Below, piece by piece: positions 25,115 to 37,600 of a DNA stretch of 64,000 nt; position 1 is the stretch's first letter, and every line of letters starts with the position of its first letter. The stretch covers positions 50,275,682-50,339,681 of the forward strand of contig NC_088300.1 of NCBI RefSeq assembly GCF_032854445.1, read 5' to 3'. Source of the stretch: Liolophura sinensis. Taxonomy: Eukaryota; Mollusca; Polyplacophora; Chitonida; Chitonidae. Made by a program: the position numbers and the translations under genes. The notes below the pieces were generated by a model, which saw only the letters and a list, made by a program, of their open reading frames with translations, made no database searches and had not been told where the DNA came from.

Positions 25115-27835
25115 ACTGAAATGAACTGAACTGAATTGAATGTTTATTCACCATACGTAAATATATGTATAATTGCATATCTCGTAAATGGCGAGAATAA
25201 AGTCCAAGGGACTTGTTCTATCCCTGACTCATTATTATCAAATAATAATAATAATAAAAATTGCTTGGTGAGGAGCGATAATTATTGAACAATTGTATTA
25301 ACAAAAACTCACATAGAAATGTAACAAAACAAAAACCTAAGTTAACTACACAATAGTGTGAGTAATATTTTGTGAGACACCCTCTGTATCGTAGATTGTA
25401 TGACTAATTTGGATCAAATATTGTTAATTAAAAATATTTTAACCTGGATTTGAATAAAGACGTGACATTGATTACTTTGAGGTTTGGGGGAAGCCTATTC
25501 CACTCCCTTGAGGCTGATGATCTGATGAAATGTGTGGATAGGTTTGAAGTTAGAACATGCACATGGAGATTGAAAGAATAGGATCTGGTTGGGTAATTGT
25601 GAACGTCAGATTGTCTTTTGAATATCTGTTGACATTTGTGAGCAAGAGAGTGATTGGTGAGTGAATTTATGTGCGAGTAGCAAGGACGCGTACCTGTGTA
25701 TTTGTGCAACTGGGAGAATTTTGAGGTTCTTAAATATTGGAGCCGCATGATCCAGCCTTTGTGAGAAAGTGATGAGGCGAATAATCCGTTTCTGAAGAAT
25801 TACTAAGGTATGGAGAAGCCTAATGTGTGTGTTACCCCATAAAACATTTGCATAAGAAAGATAAGGGAATGTCAGAGAGTAGTACAAAATAAGCAGTGGT
25901 TTTTGTTGACATTTGCTCGAACGTGTTTGATGATGCCAATATTTCTGGATACCTTCTTAATAATAAAATCAATGTGAGATGTCCAAGACAGCCTTGAATT
26001 AAAATAAACTCCCAAGAACTTGTGTTCTTGAAGGCTGGCTATTTCAAAGCCATGCAAATACAACGGTGGCGGAAGTACCTTATTTTTGGATGCATTTATG
26101 TGCATGTATTTTGTTTTACTAATATTAAGGGACAAACGGTTAGCTGTCAGCCAATCGGAAATTTTATGCAACTCTACAGACATAGTGGATACAGCCTCGA
26201 CGCTTGTAGGCGCATAAGTGCAGACACTTGTATCATTAGCAAATAATGTAAAATCCAGAATATCTGATGACGCTGTGATGTCATTAATGTACAATAAAAA
26301 TAATATAGGACCGAGAATGGAGCCTTGGGGAACACCACAATTTTCGACATATTTCCCTCAAAGTAAAATGATTGGGATCGCCCAGATAGATAGCTCTCGA
26401 ACCATTGAGCTCGAAACCCCTAGTATTCGAGTTTTTGTGGAAGGATTTTCTGGTTGACAGTGTCAAAAGCTTTTGACAGGTCAAGGAAAGACACCACAGA
26501 ATATTGTTTGGCGTCTTTGGCAACTACGAGGTAGTTGTATAGATTGCACGCCGCGTGGGTAGTAGAGAGCCAGTTCTAAAACCAAATTGGTTGGGCGAAA
26601 TGATGTCATTGGTTGGGCGAAATGATGTCATTGGCTGGGCGAAATGACGTCATTGGCTGGGCGAAATGATGTCATTGGCTGTCAGAATATCATTCATCAT
26701 GTTTTACAACTATTTTTTTCCATTATTTTGCTCAGACTAGGTAATACCGAGACAGTACGGTAGTTTGTGATGTCATTGGCGTCACCACATTTGAAGATGA
26801 GGAGTAATTTTTTGCAGATTTCAACGAAGACGGCATACAACCCACATAAGGGACAAATTAACTATATGTGGAAGGGGAGTGGAAATATCTTTTGCAACAA
26901 GTTTGAGATCAGACATGCAAATGTCATGAAAGCCTGGAGCTGATAACTTTAGACTGTGTATAGTGGTTTCAACAAGACCAGGCGAGACAGGAGAAAATTG
27001 AAAGTGTTCTTCTACAGGCTCGTCTAGAAAATCTGAAAAATGTTTATGGCTTGGGGGTATCTGAGCATCAAGACTGGAAGCAATAGTCGAAAAAAAGTCA
27101 TTACATCTATTGGAAATGACACTTTTATGTGAAACAGATAACACATCAATATTAAAACATTTAGGCATGCTCTTGCATTTACCACGTCCCATTAGATCAT
27201 TCAATTCTTTCCAAGTTCCTTTTATACTGTGATTTTGGTCGTTCAGTTTTTTTCGAAGTAATCCTTTCACGAAAAACGGATCAAGTTGTTCAGTTTGTTC
27301 CTGTACGTCCTATATTTAACGCGAGTCGGTATATCAGTAGATTTCAAATACTTGCGATAAAGTTTGTTCTTCTCGAATACAGGCTGTGAAATACCTCGTG
27401 TGACCCAAGGTTTGCGAGTATGTTTCGATGGCCTGTCTATTGTCACAACAAAGCATGCGTCGTATGTTATGGATAATTTCCCAGTGAAACAGGATAAAAC
27501 ATCATTAACACTATCCGCTGATAGAACGTCACGCCAGTCTATATTTTCAACATTTTCAACAGACTGACGTTTTCTGGAGTCTTTTTTTGGAAAAGAGTAA
27601 GTTGATGTTTCTTTCGAAAAAGCATTAGTCGAGAAGATATTGAATATAGAGAAATGGTCAGATATATCTGTTAGAAATATACCGGAGAAATTGCGTTGAG
27701 CATGCAAGTTTGTGAAATTTTATCTATGAGGGTAGCACAGCCAAAGGGTCAGATCGGTTTTCACTGCACAGAGTCTTTCAGTAAGAAATTGTGAATGGAG
27801 CTCGAAAGCAGCGTGCATACAAACTAGTTTTAGGA
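25115..27835 (-). mobile_element. Decayed non-LTR retrotransposon (LINE, Jockey/CR1-like)
   Basis: Read on the minus strand. 27707-27267: end of the AP endonuclease (FLTDISDHFSIF) and linker (NKLYRKYLKS, YRTYRNKLNNLIR). 27270-26821: N-terminal part of the reverse transcriptase. 26820-26455: frameshifted core including NYRTVSVLPSLSKI and FLDLSKAFDTVN. 26294-25872: LYYFYC/MYINDI, then catalytic motif FAND where active families have FADD, and KFLGVYFNSRLSWTSHI. 25748-25428: conserved tail (HNYPTRSYSFNL, SREWNRLPPNL). The 3' end carries a TTCAGTTCAGTTCA-type tail near 25120-25145. It is dead: several frameshifts and a changed catalytic Asp. The 5' ORF1 is not seen. Clade is an inference from the domain order and tail. 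Confidence 0.9.
26585..26690. repeat. 22-bp tandem repeat inside the LINE
   Basis: About four copies of TTGGTTGGGCGAAATGATGT plus CA, at the position coding for the reverse transcriptase SPNQFGFR block. Only the junction copy fits the protein, so the expansion came after or caused the element's inactivation. Confidence 0.85.
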
Positions 27836-27969
27836 AAGTGTGGTGTGCTATATTGAGGGAAGCTACCGACAGTTACCCTATACCACCAGGTAATGCAACA
27901 GGCGTTCATGGGTACACATACACTTGCTTACATCAGGGTAGCTCTGCATGTATATACCTCTATTACATG

Positions 27970-28069
<100 letters not shown>

Positions 28070-28789
28070 CAAGACAAGTGTTAAAATTAGAACATGGTAT
28101 GTACATGTAAGATGAAACTGTGCATTATCCAATATATGCTGATTAAAGGAGTAGAAAATTTAAATATCAATCAAATACCATTGAAAAGTGTATGCATTTC
28201 CTCGCAAGTGCATGCCATAAAAAATCTAATATGTACCTCGAGTTGATAAATTGTAAATAAAGTCAGCGCCAAAATCCGCTTTGGGCGATTCCATTTTTGA
28301 CTAAGAACAAGTCCTAAAGTCTTCTGTGTTAGGGGAAGAATTGCCGTCGGAAACCGCCGAAGTGCAGTTCATACATTTCCGGTAGCACTCTTCTTCCCAG
28401 AAGGTAGCGAACAGCAGTTCGCTCTCCACTTGACGATCGGGAAACCGGAATGTTGGACGTAGGTTCCGAGTTTACACAAACAAGCCGGGTGTTTTTACGA
28501 TTCTCGTTGGCTGAGAGGCAACACACCCCCAGCATAAATTACAGGGTGTTAAAGATTGAGGACGCGATGGACAGCGATTTATGCAAGCTTTGCCGTTTTC
28601 AGACTTCATGTGTATGGCGAGGAAAAATCGCAAAATTATGCAGCAGGCACCACCAGACAGAAAATAATGTGCTCAATTCAGCGTGTCATGTTTTTAAGTT
28701 TTCTTCTCCTTTAACATGCAGCTGCACATTGTCTAGAGTTACCAATTGGGAAACAAAGGGAGGGGACATATGTTTGGATACTCAGCGAG

Positions 28790-29421
28790 TGAATTGCTAG
28801 TTCTCGGGGATAGACACTTCATTATTGTCAACAAACCGTTTCCCTCGCGCAAAAGGCACCCTTTTCCCTTCCATGTAGTATCTGTTCATCAGATCCCTTG
28901 CATTGTTCTTTCGACGCCTGTCTTCGGGGGCGAGATCTTCAGTTACAAATAAAGATGAATCTTTCAGAAGTTCCTTGGCCTTAAATAAAACTTCTCTTCG
29001 CTGGGGACGGTACATGAATTTAACAAAAAATGGCGATTTTGACTCTCTCTTTGTTTTCCCACACGGTGTGCGTTTTCAATATTGATGTCCGTCAGTTCCA
29101 GCTTGTCTTCAATAACAGACTTTACAATCTGGAAAGCATTTTCATCTGATTTCCTCCGAAACGTAAATTATATCCCCGACTACACCATTCCTGAACAAGG
29201 ACTCTTTCCTGAAGGTCACGGTTTACCACAGAGAGTGCTTGCACATTGGATTTACGTTTTTTGATTTCCTCGGCGTGACTCTTCTGCACTTTGTCCATGA
29301 TTTGAACTATAGAGTCAGTGTGCTGTAGGCTAGAAATGAGAGACTGTTGAGTTCTTTCAAGTTGAGAGTGGCGTTCGAGTGAACTTTGCTGAGTTGCATG
29401 TACATTGTACATGCAACTCAT
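28790..29421 (-). pseudogene. L1-type ORF1 remnant
   Basis: Two open segments (29421-29122 and 29015-28797) joined through 29121-29016 with frame changes. Read in order: a coiled-coil-like stretch (ERHSQLERTQQSLISSLQ); QEWCSRGYNLRFGG, resembling the 'YSRRNNLRIXG' block that opens the L1 ORF1 RNA-binding region; INIENAHRVGKQ; KFMYRPQRREVLFKAKELL; FVTEDLAPEDRRRKNNARDL; GKRVPFARGKRFV. This order fits the RNA-binding and C-terminal domains of L1-type ORF1 proteins. Its frames are broken and no linked ORF2 was found next to it. Confidence 0.7.
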
Positions 29422-29679
29422 TCTTCAGTCCCAACTATCACTTCTCCTACGCCGACAGGATCACTGCAGTTTAAACCTTTGGACTGGCGTCTTGTAGATC
29501 TAAGACTTTTGTTGGGGTTGTCCGATTTCTGAGGCTTTGGTTAGCATGGAGGTATAAAGCAGGTCCCAATGTGTATGGCTAGGGTAACTTCTGTTCACTG
29601 AACATTGCTGGGCGCTGTTGGGCACTGCCGGAGCTCCACAAAAAGCACGTCCTCACCCAAGAATGCTTCTGTCGAGTGA

Positions 29680-30310
29680 ATGAATGAATAATTATGGCTT
29701 AACGCCACATAGGCAATATTTCGGCCATATCGTGGCGAGAACAAAGTGAAAACATGAGACGGTTAAGGTTTTCGACATGATAGTGAGAACATCAAAAATA
29801 AAACAAAAAAGATAAAACAAAAAAATTATATTTTATGATATACGCCAATGGCCCTCAAATAATTTAATACAACATCGCCAGCGATGCTGTCAAATAAATC
29901 ATATATAGAGTTGACTGTGTAGAATCTTTGCCGAACATGGGCAAACCCCACACAGTTAACCAGGATGTGTTTGATGCCATGTTGGGCATCACATCCAACA
30001 CACTGGGGAGCACTGCTCCCATCCAGGATAAAATGGTGTGTTAGACTAGAATGGCCAATACGACACCTTCTTAAAACTACTTGGTCCCTACCAGGCTTTT
30101 CGTTAGTATAAATATTGTAGCCAATGACGGAATGAATAGCATGCAGTTTATTTTTGACCCATTCACGCTCCCAAAGGCCGCGAATACCAGTATGACTCGG
30201 TATCCAACAGAATATAATATCTTTACCTCTTTCAATTAGTTTTCTATGTAAAGCTAACATTTCCACTCTCACCGTATTTTTAAATTTATTATACTGTATT
30301 GCCAAAAGGC
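29680..30310 (-). pseudogene. LINE 3' fragment: RNase H end and CCHC domain
   Basis: The minus-strand frame 30305-29826 (159 aa) begins inside an RNase H domain (FCWIPSHTGIRG) and continues to a cysteine/histidine block (RRCRIGHSSLTHHFIL, then PQCVGCD and H..VNC), the usual C-terminus of I/Jockey/Loa-type LINE ORF2 proteins. The 3' end reads into GTTAAGCCATAATTATTCAT and an ATTCATTCATTC tail at 29681-29700. The element is 5' truncated, so the RT and endonuclease are absent. The RNase H lacks its N-terminal half. Confidence 0.8.
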
Positions 30311-30494
30311 AGGAGAGCGATGCTTTTGTCGAGCATCACGAAGAAAGTCTGAGAGAATACCTGGATACAACTGAAAAATTCTGAGAAAAAGGACATGAAA
30401 TAGAATCTAATATGCAACTAGTGCAACTAATTCCCTTAAACAAACTGATACATTTGTGAGATTTAATGATGGAATTATATTAAATTATTATTAT

Positions 30495-30600
30495 ATTAGC
30501 CCCGCGGGCTGCCGCACGAGAACGATACCATTCATGCGCGATTTATACCGTCCTCGCGCCGCGGGCCGCCGGCCGCGGGGCAAGATGTCCTCACCCGGCT
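30495..30600. repeat. GC-rich dispersed foldback element, copy 2
   Basis: CCGCGGGCTGCCGCACGAGA on the left and GCGCCGCGGGCCGCCGGCC, then GCAAGATGTCCTCACCCGG on the right, form an imperfect CpG-rich palindrome. The right part is the reverse complement of the block at 23924-23970. Confidence 0.55.
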
Positions 30601-30644
30601 TCCATAGAGAGGCTTGTTAAACGGCTTGTCGATAATGAAAAGAT

Positions 30645-30815
30645 AAGCTCCCCAGCCATACGTGGGAAGGTCTGGCAGCAACCTGCGGATGGTCGTGGGT
30701 TTCGCCCGGGCTCTGCCCGGTTTCCGCCCACCATAATCCTGACCGCTGTCGTATAAGTGAAATATTCTTGAGTACGGCGTAAAACACCAATCAAATAAAT
30801 AAAAAAATTAAAAAA
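30645..30815 (+). repeat. SINE, 3' two thirds
   Basis: CATACGTGGGAAGGTCTGGC, AACCTGCGGATGGTCGTGGG, CTCTGCCCGGTTTCCGCCCA, GAAATATTCTTGAGTACGGC and GTAAAACACCAATCAAATAA, then an A/T-rich tail. Well preserved; the tRNA-like head is replaced by unrelated sequence. Confidence 0.9.
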
Positions 30816-31261
30816 GATAGGCCAGAAGGGAGACAACTCTCGGCGATCAGTGTCATGTCATATGCGTCCTTCCGAGCTAAAGGGTTTATCGTGCAGACAA
30901 TACTCATGCTTCTCGTCAGCGACTACAGCTTCCTGTCCATCTTTACACTGCATGGAAAAGTGATTGTATCTTCTTAGGACAGCGGTCTTTTTCCTTCATA
31001 TATTTTGTTTCTATTCACGTCTTTGATGTGTGCATGGTCTTTCTTTGCCAAATTTCGAAATAAGTTCACGATGGACACTATGTTATAACTAAAGTGGGCC
31101 TACACGAAAGACCTAATTGTTTTATGAAAATTAGTTTTCTATGCCACATTCTATTCTTAATCGGATAGATTGTGGAAAAGATATGCAGTTTGTATTACTG
31201 TCAGATATGTACTTAATTTTTAACTCAACAATTAAACGTGAATAATAGGGCCTACCCATAA

Positions 31262-31312
31262 AATGAATAAATGATTATGGCTTAACGTCACATCGACAGT
31301 GTCGTGGCGACC
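31262..31312 (-). repeat. LINE 3'-tail fragment
   Basis: AATGAATAAATGATTATGGC followed by TTAACGTCACAT matches the 3' end of the LINE fragment at 29685-29750 (AATAATTATGGCTTAACGCC). It sits directly against the 27-bp array. Confidence 0.6.
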
Positions 31313-31314
31313 AC

Positions 31315-31930
31315 GGCATGCTCTTACTATACGCCATGCCCTCTAGATCTTCCCTATACGCCATGCTCTCTAGATCTTCCCTATACGCCATGCTCTCCAT
31401 ATCTTTACTGTACGCCATGCTCTCCAGATCTTTCCTATACGTCATGCTCTCCAGGTCTTCACTATACGCCATGCTCTCCAGATCTTCACTATGCGTCATT
31501 CTCTCCGGGTCTTTACCGTACGTCACGCTCTCTAGATCTTTACTGTACGTCATGCTCTCTAGATCTTCACTATACGTCACGCTCTCTAGATCTTCACTAT
31601 ACGTCACGCTCTCTAGATCTTTACTATACGTCATGCTGTCCAGATTGTCACTATACGTCATGCTCTCTAGATCTTCACAAAGCTTCATACTCTCTGGATC
31701 TTCCCTATACGTCATTTGTTCAGATCTTTACTGTACGTCATGCTCTCTACATCTTCACTATACGTCATGCTCTCCAGATCTTCACTATACGCCATTCTCT
31801 CTACATCTTTACTATACGTCATACTCTCCAGATCTTTACTATACGTCATGCTCTCTACCACTTCACCATACGTCATGCTCTCAAGGTCTTCACGATACAC
31901 CATGCTTTCCAGATCTTCACTATACGTCAT
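31315..31930. repeat. 27-bp minisatellite, main block
   Basis: About 23 tandem copies of a 27-bp unit (CATGCTCTCTAGATCTTCAC plus TATACGT), each with an AGATCT core. Since 27 is divisible by three, it holds open frames of 222 and 208 aa on the plus strand and 146 aa on the minus strand (repeats LSRSSLYVM, EDLESMTYS). Open in several frames with no exon context, so not taken as coding. Confidence 0.95.
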
Positions 31931-32929
31931 TGTTACGGTATTGAAAACAGCAACAGAAAACAGACTCAGTGACTCAATATTACAATGTAAACAATGCTAT
32001 ATATATAAAATGAGACGTACTGTTTTACAGACAGTTCAACAACAACAACATAAAAAACATACACATCAGTATTACCGGTCTTTAAAGTTTCCAGTTCACC
32101 TTTGCATCCCAAGGAACGTATTCCAGGAGATCCAACGTGAAGACCATGGGATAAACACACAATTCACACAAGTCACAAATTGTCCCAGTCAGGTACTTCG
32201 CTAGGTTAGCGAACGCGAACACAGTACACAGGTTACACAGAACTGGAACAGTCAAGCCTTTGAATGACGTCACACCCGCAGAGCACAACACAGGGTAAAT
32301 CCAGGCATGGAGGTATAATCCACTTTAGAACAGTCACAGCTCCCGCAGAAACTCACAAACGAGCCGTTCAGAGACGTAGAGTAATGTCACCTTGTGGCAG
32401 AACGAAGGTCCTTTGCAGAACTGAAAACTTCAGTTTAGAGTCCATGACGACCTTGTCGGTCAGGTGAGGTCAGCGTGTTAAACAAATTATACAGTCAACA
32501 CTGTATAATCATAATAAAGATCCGAACACCAATAAACGTGACTTCCGCAGAAATTCACTTAAACCAGACATCAGTACAACTGTGGTACACAAACGGTGCC
32601 GGCATAGAAATCTGTCCTCCCAAACGAAACTGGCATCACCATCTCATATCAATATAATGGACTCGATACGAGAGCGTCGCACACTCTCCTGGCTCTCAGT
32701 GGATGCAGCAAAAATACCTCCACTCTGCACAGAAAACACGGCTTATATACGTTCCAGGTGGATTCAACTATTCTTAAACACAGAATTAACAGCCAATGAA
32801 ATAAACGAAGCATTGAATAAGGTGCTTTCGATCCGGTCCGCGCTGTACACATATAACAGGGCCTGTTATGCTTTCACAAAGGTCCGCAGACTAACAGTAC
32901 ATGAAAACGTTAAATAGTCATACATAACA
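31931..32929 (+). mobile_element. Probable solo LTR inserted in the 27-bp array
   Basis: A 999-bp insert that starts TGTTACGG and ends CATAACA: TG...CA termini with 5-bp inverted ends TGTTA/TAACA. It is flanked by TCAT on both sides (31927-31930 and 32930-32933), and removing it restores the array unit TACGTCATGCTCTCTAG. Inside are a TATATATAAAA box near 32000 and AATAAA near 32513, in the order expected for an LTR read on the plus strand. No gag/pol lies beside it, so it is a solo LTR. A non-LTR origin is less likely given the termini. Confidence 0.75.
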
Positions 32930-32933
32930 TCAT

Positions 32934-33185
32934 GCTCTCTAGATCTTCACTATAGGTCATGCTCTCTAGATCTTCACTATGTCATGTTCTCCAGATCATC
33001 ACTTTCGCGCTTTAGAAATTCACTATACGTGGTGGTTTCCAGATCTTCAGTGTAAGTCGTGTTCTCGTCATTTTCACAACATCGTACTCAAGGTCTCCAT
33101 CAAGTCGTGCACACTAGATCTTCACTAGATCTCGCTTTCGAGATTTTCGTTAAGTCATGGACCTCCAAATCTTCAAAATGTCGTT
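32934..33185. repeat. 27-bp minisatellite, right block (degenerate)
   Basis: The same CTCTCTAGATCTTCACTA units resume directly after the LTR and decay rightwards into loose TCTTCA/AGATCTTC copies by about 33180. Confidence 0.8.
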
Positions 33186-34399
33186 TACATGTACAACATA
33201 ATTCTACGTTTATATTGTTCAGTTATCTCGTTAGTATGAAATAATTTTTTAAAAAAAAACTATGTTTCAGTTATATATAGTTGAGAAAATATTTTCTTGT
33301 GTTACAGCCGATACAATGAAAGAAACTTTTAATTTGAATCAGTAACTACATTTAGGCCCTATATGTCTTGCTTACTCGTCGCTGGAGTGTATCTGTATAA
33401 ATGCCGGCTGGTTTAGGCCACGAGTATATTTACACTGTGCTTGACAGTTTAATTCTGGATCATCAACACTTTGTAGAGTCGGTCAACCGTAGGTTTGCTT
33501 TTGTAGCATGTTTACATTGTCCGGGCTGAATGATGGTGGCCTATCTGAGGTACCACACACGTTCATGCAGACATTAAACATTGCTGCATTAATTATAACA
33601 ATTAATGATTACATTATTTGCATGTTTTTTTTTCCGTTCGGGTTGAAAATTTCTTTTGTATATGACGCAATTGTAAACAAGCATCATACTGCTTACAGCG
33701 CATGCGTCGCTCTCTACGTTTGCTTTACATCACTTCCACCACTAGCAAATTTTGTACACTAGGGTTACGATGATGAATCAGGAAGCGATGTTTGAAAAAC
33801 GAAAACTGTCTCAACCTTTGCTTCTAGTAATACTTTATACACACGCATTCTCATTATCTAAAATAATGCACAATACAATTCTAACCGACACCTTAAACGA
33901 TTTTATTGATGAATGAGGATTAAGTAGTTCGCGCGAGGACACTAACTGCGAGGATTAAGCCAAACCAAAACAAGCCTGCGTGCGTAGCGCAAGCTCCAAA
34001 GGTCGAACTTGTCTAGTGGTGGCAGTGTATCTTGTACAGCACTATTTTCATAGGCATGCATGCGTGGATTGTGGAAATTTGTTTATTTATTTGAGTGGTG
34101 TTTGTTGACAAATACGAACAGAGCTTTCGGGGCCTATGGCGACCTGGTTCATAGCTGCCATAGTTGTATCTAATTCCGCTTACCTCTTGGCTAGGAACTG
34201 TATAAGCATTCACGTTTATTGTATGAATCAACATGTTGCTTTCATGAACAGTAGCGATCAAAGTTTGACTGAATTACATATATTTATACTCGACCAGGAA
34301 AGGTCCATTATTCAAGGTCCACGAGTTTGAAATTTGAACTGGATGTCATGCTTGGAATATCGACTGTCTTCCGTGCGTCACTGAAACTGTCCAATTCCT

Positions 34400-34600
34400 C
34401 TCTCTTACATGTAATCAGCATTATTGACTACATGCACATAAATATTATTTCACACATATCCCTTTTGGAAACTGGTGTTTTACATTTCACAAATGGTTCT
34501 TGTGATTATCGACTCGGAACACAAATTCATGATTTACGAGTGATCTATACATGTAGGAGGGTCGGGCTTGACGCTTAAATTTAACACCATACTCTTGAAT
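34400..34600 (+). repeat. Dispersed repeat, copy A
   Basis: TTTTGGAAACTGGTGTTTTA, a CTTGTGATTATCGACTCGGA-like block, ATTTACGAGTG and GCTTGACGCTTAAATTTA line up in order with 53200-53400 (TCTGGAAACTGGTGTTTAGG, CTTGTCATTATTGACTTGGG, GACTTAACGCTTAGATTTAG). Confidence 0.6.
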
Positions 34601-34635
34601 ATTTCACTTCTGTGACGACCAACAGTTTTATAGGT
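34583..34635 (-). repeat. SINE 3' fragment
   Basis: ACACCATACTCTTGAATATT, then TCACTTCTGTGACGACC corresponds to the reverse complement of the SINE 3' block. Confidence 0.65.
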
Positions 34636-37600
34636 AAAATAAACCACAGCAACTCTTCAGCTATCTGAGAAACCACCTGGTTTAATCTATTTGTTTATTT
34701 ACTTGATAGTATATGGTGTTAAATACTGTGTTCAACGTTTTATCTTGTATATCTGTAGGGTCAGGTTTATGGGTAGAATACACCAATCCTCGCTTGTGCA
34801 AGTAAGCCCTACTTGAAAACATTCATGAGTTGGTAGACTCAGTCAGGCCACCTAGAGTTGGATTTGAACTCCAGCCTCTTTGGGCAAGGACTACTGTGTA
34901 GGCCAGACAGGGCTTATTAATTTAGTTCTCATTAAAAATTCACTATGAAAAAATAATGGCGAAATGCAGATGAAAGATTTGTGGGTCACATAATTTCCTG
35001 TCCATCTAATTGGCTCTTCCGACAGTCACGTGTTCTAATCTGTACACCATGATGGAAGGAACGGTGGCATCCACACTCCGCCCATATGCCATGGTGGTCG
35101 TCGCATGTCATGTATAGTTGAACAATATTTGAATACGACAAGAAATATAAAAATATAATATTCTAAAAACGCCGGCTTGCTATAGAAATGCCACAATTTA
35201 ACTTTTAAAGTTAGTAGTATATGTATCATCTTTAAAATCCACAAAACTTAAATAATATAAAATATGAAATAATTTCCGCTAACATTTCGTGATTTGCTTG
35301 ACTGTACACTGAACAATCTGTCATCATGAATCAAACCGGAATACAGCTAGTCATGCAGGGTGGATTTAAACAACGTATATACATTGACTTAAGCTCGCAT
35401 AAAAGCTAAAACCAGGGTAATAGTATATCTGTATAAAACTATATAGAGGAAAAACACACATCTTCAAAATTAATATATGAGTCTTTTCATATAGTAAACA
35501 TTTACATCCCGTATGTGGAACTACAGAACAATGGTCCAAGCACAATTTGAGTCCTTTTTTGTTCTGAATTTGGCTTTCTAAACACTTCCAAGTGATGACT
35601 TAAATCTCAAGTTGCTTCATAAATTCGAGCGCTGGGCTAAACCAGTATCCCAGAAAGGAGCATTATGCTATAAAATATTTGCGTTGGAATGAAGTCGTGA
35701 TAGGGAGATTTTCGATTGTCAGCATGGTCAGTATGTGCGCATATACATTCTGTCGATGTGTCAGACTTCAAACCAACCATTACGACATCAGTACTCTTGA
35801 TATCACGTGGTCTTACATGAACTACATAGCCCGTACCTGGCGTATGTAAGGGTTAGGTATCACCTTTATTAGGTTATGAATGTGTAAAATAATAGGGTGA
35901 TCTCCGTGTAATAAATATGTTCATATTACATCAGAGTTAGATATGAATAACTCTAGGTTATGTACATGCCCAGTTCATCATAGGCCTGTATATGCATTAG
36001 ACTAGGCCACCCTGGGTTCAGTTAAAACGGATGCCTATACCGTATCTAGTTAATCCTGCACTGAATCGGGAATTAACAGTAATAAATGAAAGTCGGTTTC
36101 CGGAGTTCAGATATCACTGGCCTTCTACCAATATTGAACATTGTACAAGTGTGTATACACGCACTATGAGCTTGATTTGTGCAGGCTGAGAATCCGCGCT
36201 TCAAGCGTAGGAAAGTGCATCAGTTACCAGCTAAGGACCAATGGTTTATTCAGTCGGGTTGAATCAAAACATAAGTCTCTTGGAATACGAGGTTTAATCC
36301 TAATCAATCAGTTAACAAGTGCTCTCCTATATTTGGATTCCCATCGCTGAATAACTTGATATATAGTATACATCTATGTGAGTAGTCCAAGAAACGATAT
36401 AGGCAAGGCATGTTGACTTCTTTATTTCCGTTTCGTTCTGGTAAGCCATCCTCCGGAATCTTACATAAACACTTGATTATGATATAATCACTTTATATCT
36501 GATCGTGGAAAAAGCTACACTGGCACTGGTACATGTATGTTAAAACTGTTTCTCATTAAATTTCTGAGCCCATATCCTTGGATGACCCATATTCACCATG
36601 CAGGAAACCACTTCCGTCTCATTAACTTGGAATGTGGTGGCAGTCTGCACCGAGACGCGGGGAGTGTAGGTTATAGCTGGAGACATGTGTAAACAACCCA
36701 GCAAATCTGCAGCTATACGTCACGGAGCGGTTGTGTGGCCCAGGTCTGGGTGCGCACGGTTTACAGAGAGCAGTGTCAGTCGGCATGCAGTGGGAGCCTG
36801 GGTGGCACAAGAAGTGGTTGTAGCCTCCTGAGGATCAAGAATTGTATGGTGAGAAAACTTTCTATACATACATATAGGTACTAGCGTACAGCGTGTACCC
36901 ACGTACATGTGTACTCGTATATATGTAGCGGTTTACGTAATGGGGAGGCGCGTATGTGTAAAATTCTGTCCAAATATCAGGCCCATGAGACATTGTGTGT
37001 TTAAATGGCAGGCTAGTCTTTACGTAAAGATGTCTGAAGTTTACATACATGTTCATTGAAAGACGAACTCACAACCCTTTATGACCAGTCTAGGAACAGA
37101 ATCACGTTTTAAATTGAGCATTCTGTTCCACGTATTGACGTTAGAGTCTGTGTGTATGTACTCAGTTCAGTATTGCATATAACGGCACGCATCAGTTTTC
37201 AGGCCTGTATGGTACCATAATGTGGACTTGTAAAAGCTTCAAAAACCGTACAATTACATGTGGTAAATTCCCAGCGGTCTTACCAGAAGACAGGGTTGTT
37301 GTGTCCAGCTTGTCTGTGTGCAGATGTAATCTGGTGTTACTCTGGCTGCGCTAACAGACGATGAGAACTACGTGCACGGATACCTAATACAGGCGGAGTC
37401 GACACACCACAGAGTGGTGGGCGCTACCCCCACTGAGCTGGAGTCCCCGTTAACACAGTCACTCTACACGCTGACGTCACCACCTGGATTACAGTACAAG
37501 GGTATTAATTAGGATTAATCAATTAAACACTTATGCCTTTACGTTAAAAATCATGAAAACAAGATTTGCGTGCTTGTAGATATGCCAATGATCGCCTTCA

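Noticed and set aside
28450-28800. 116-aa Cys-containing plus-strand frame
   Set aside because: Adjoins the LINE ORF1 remnant on the opposite strand; no domain pattern in its cysteines.
31304-31972. 222- and 208-aa plus-strand open frames as a repeat protein gene
   Set aside because: Generated by a 27-bp tandem repeat open in several frames on both strands, with no start context, exon structure or homology.
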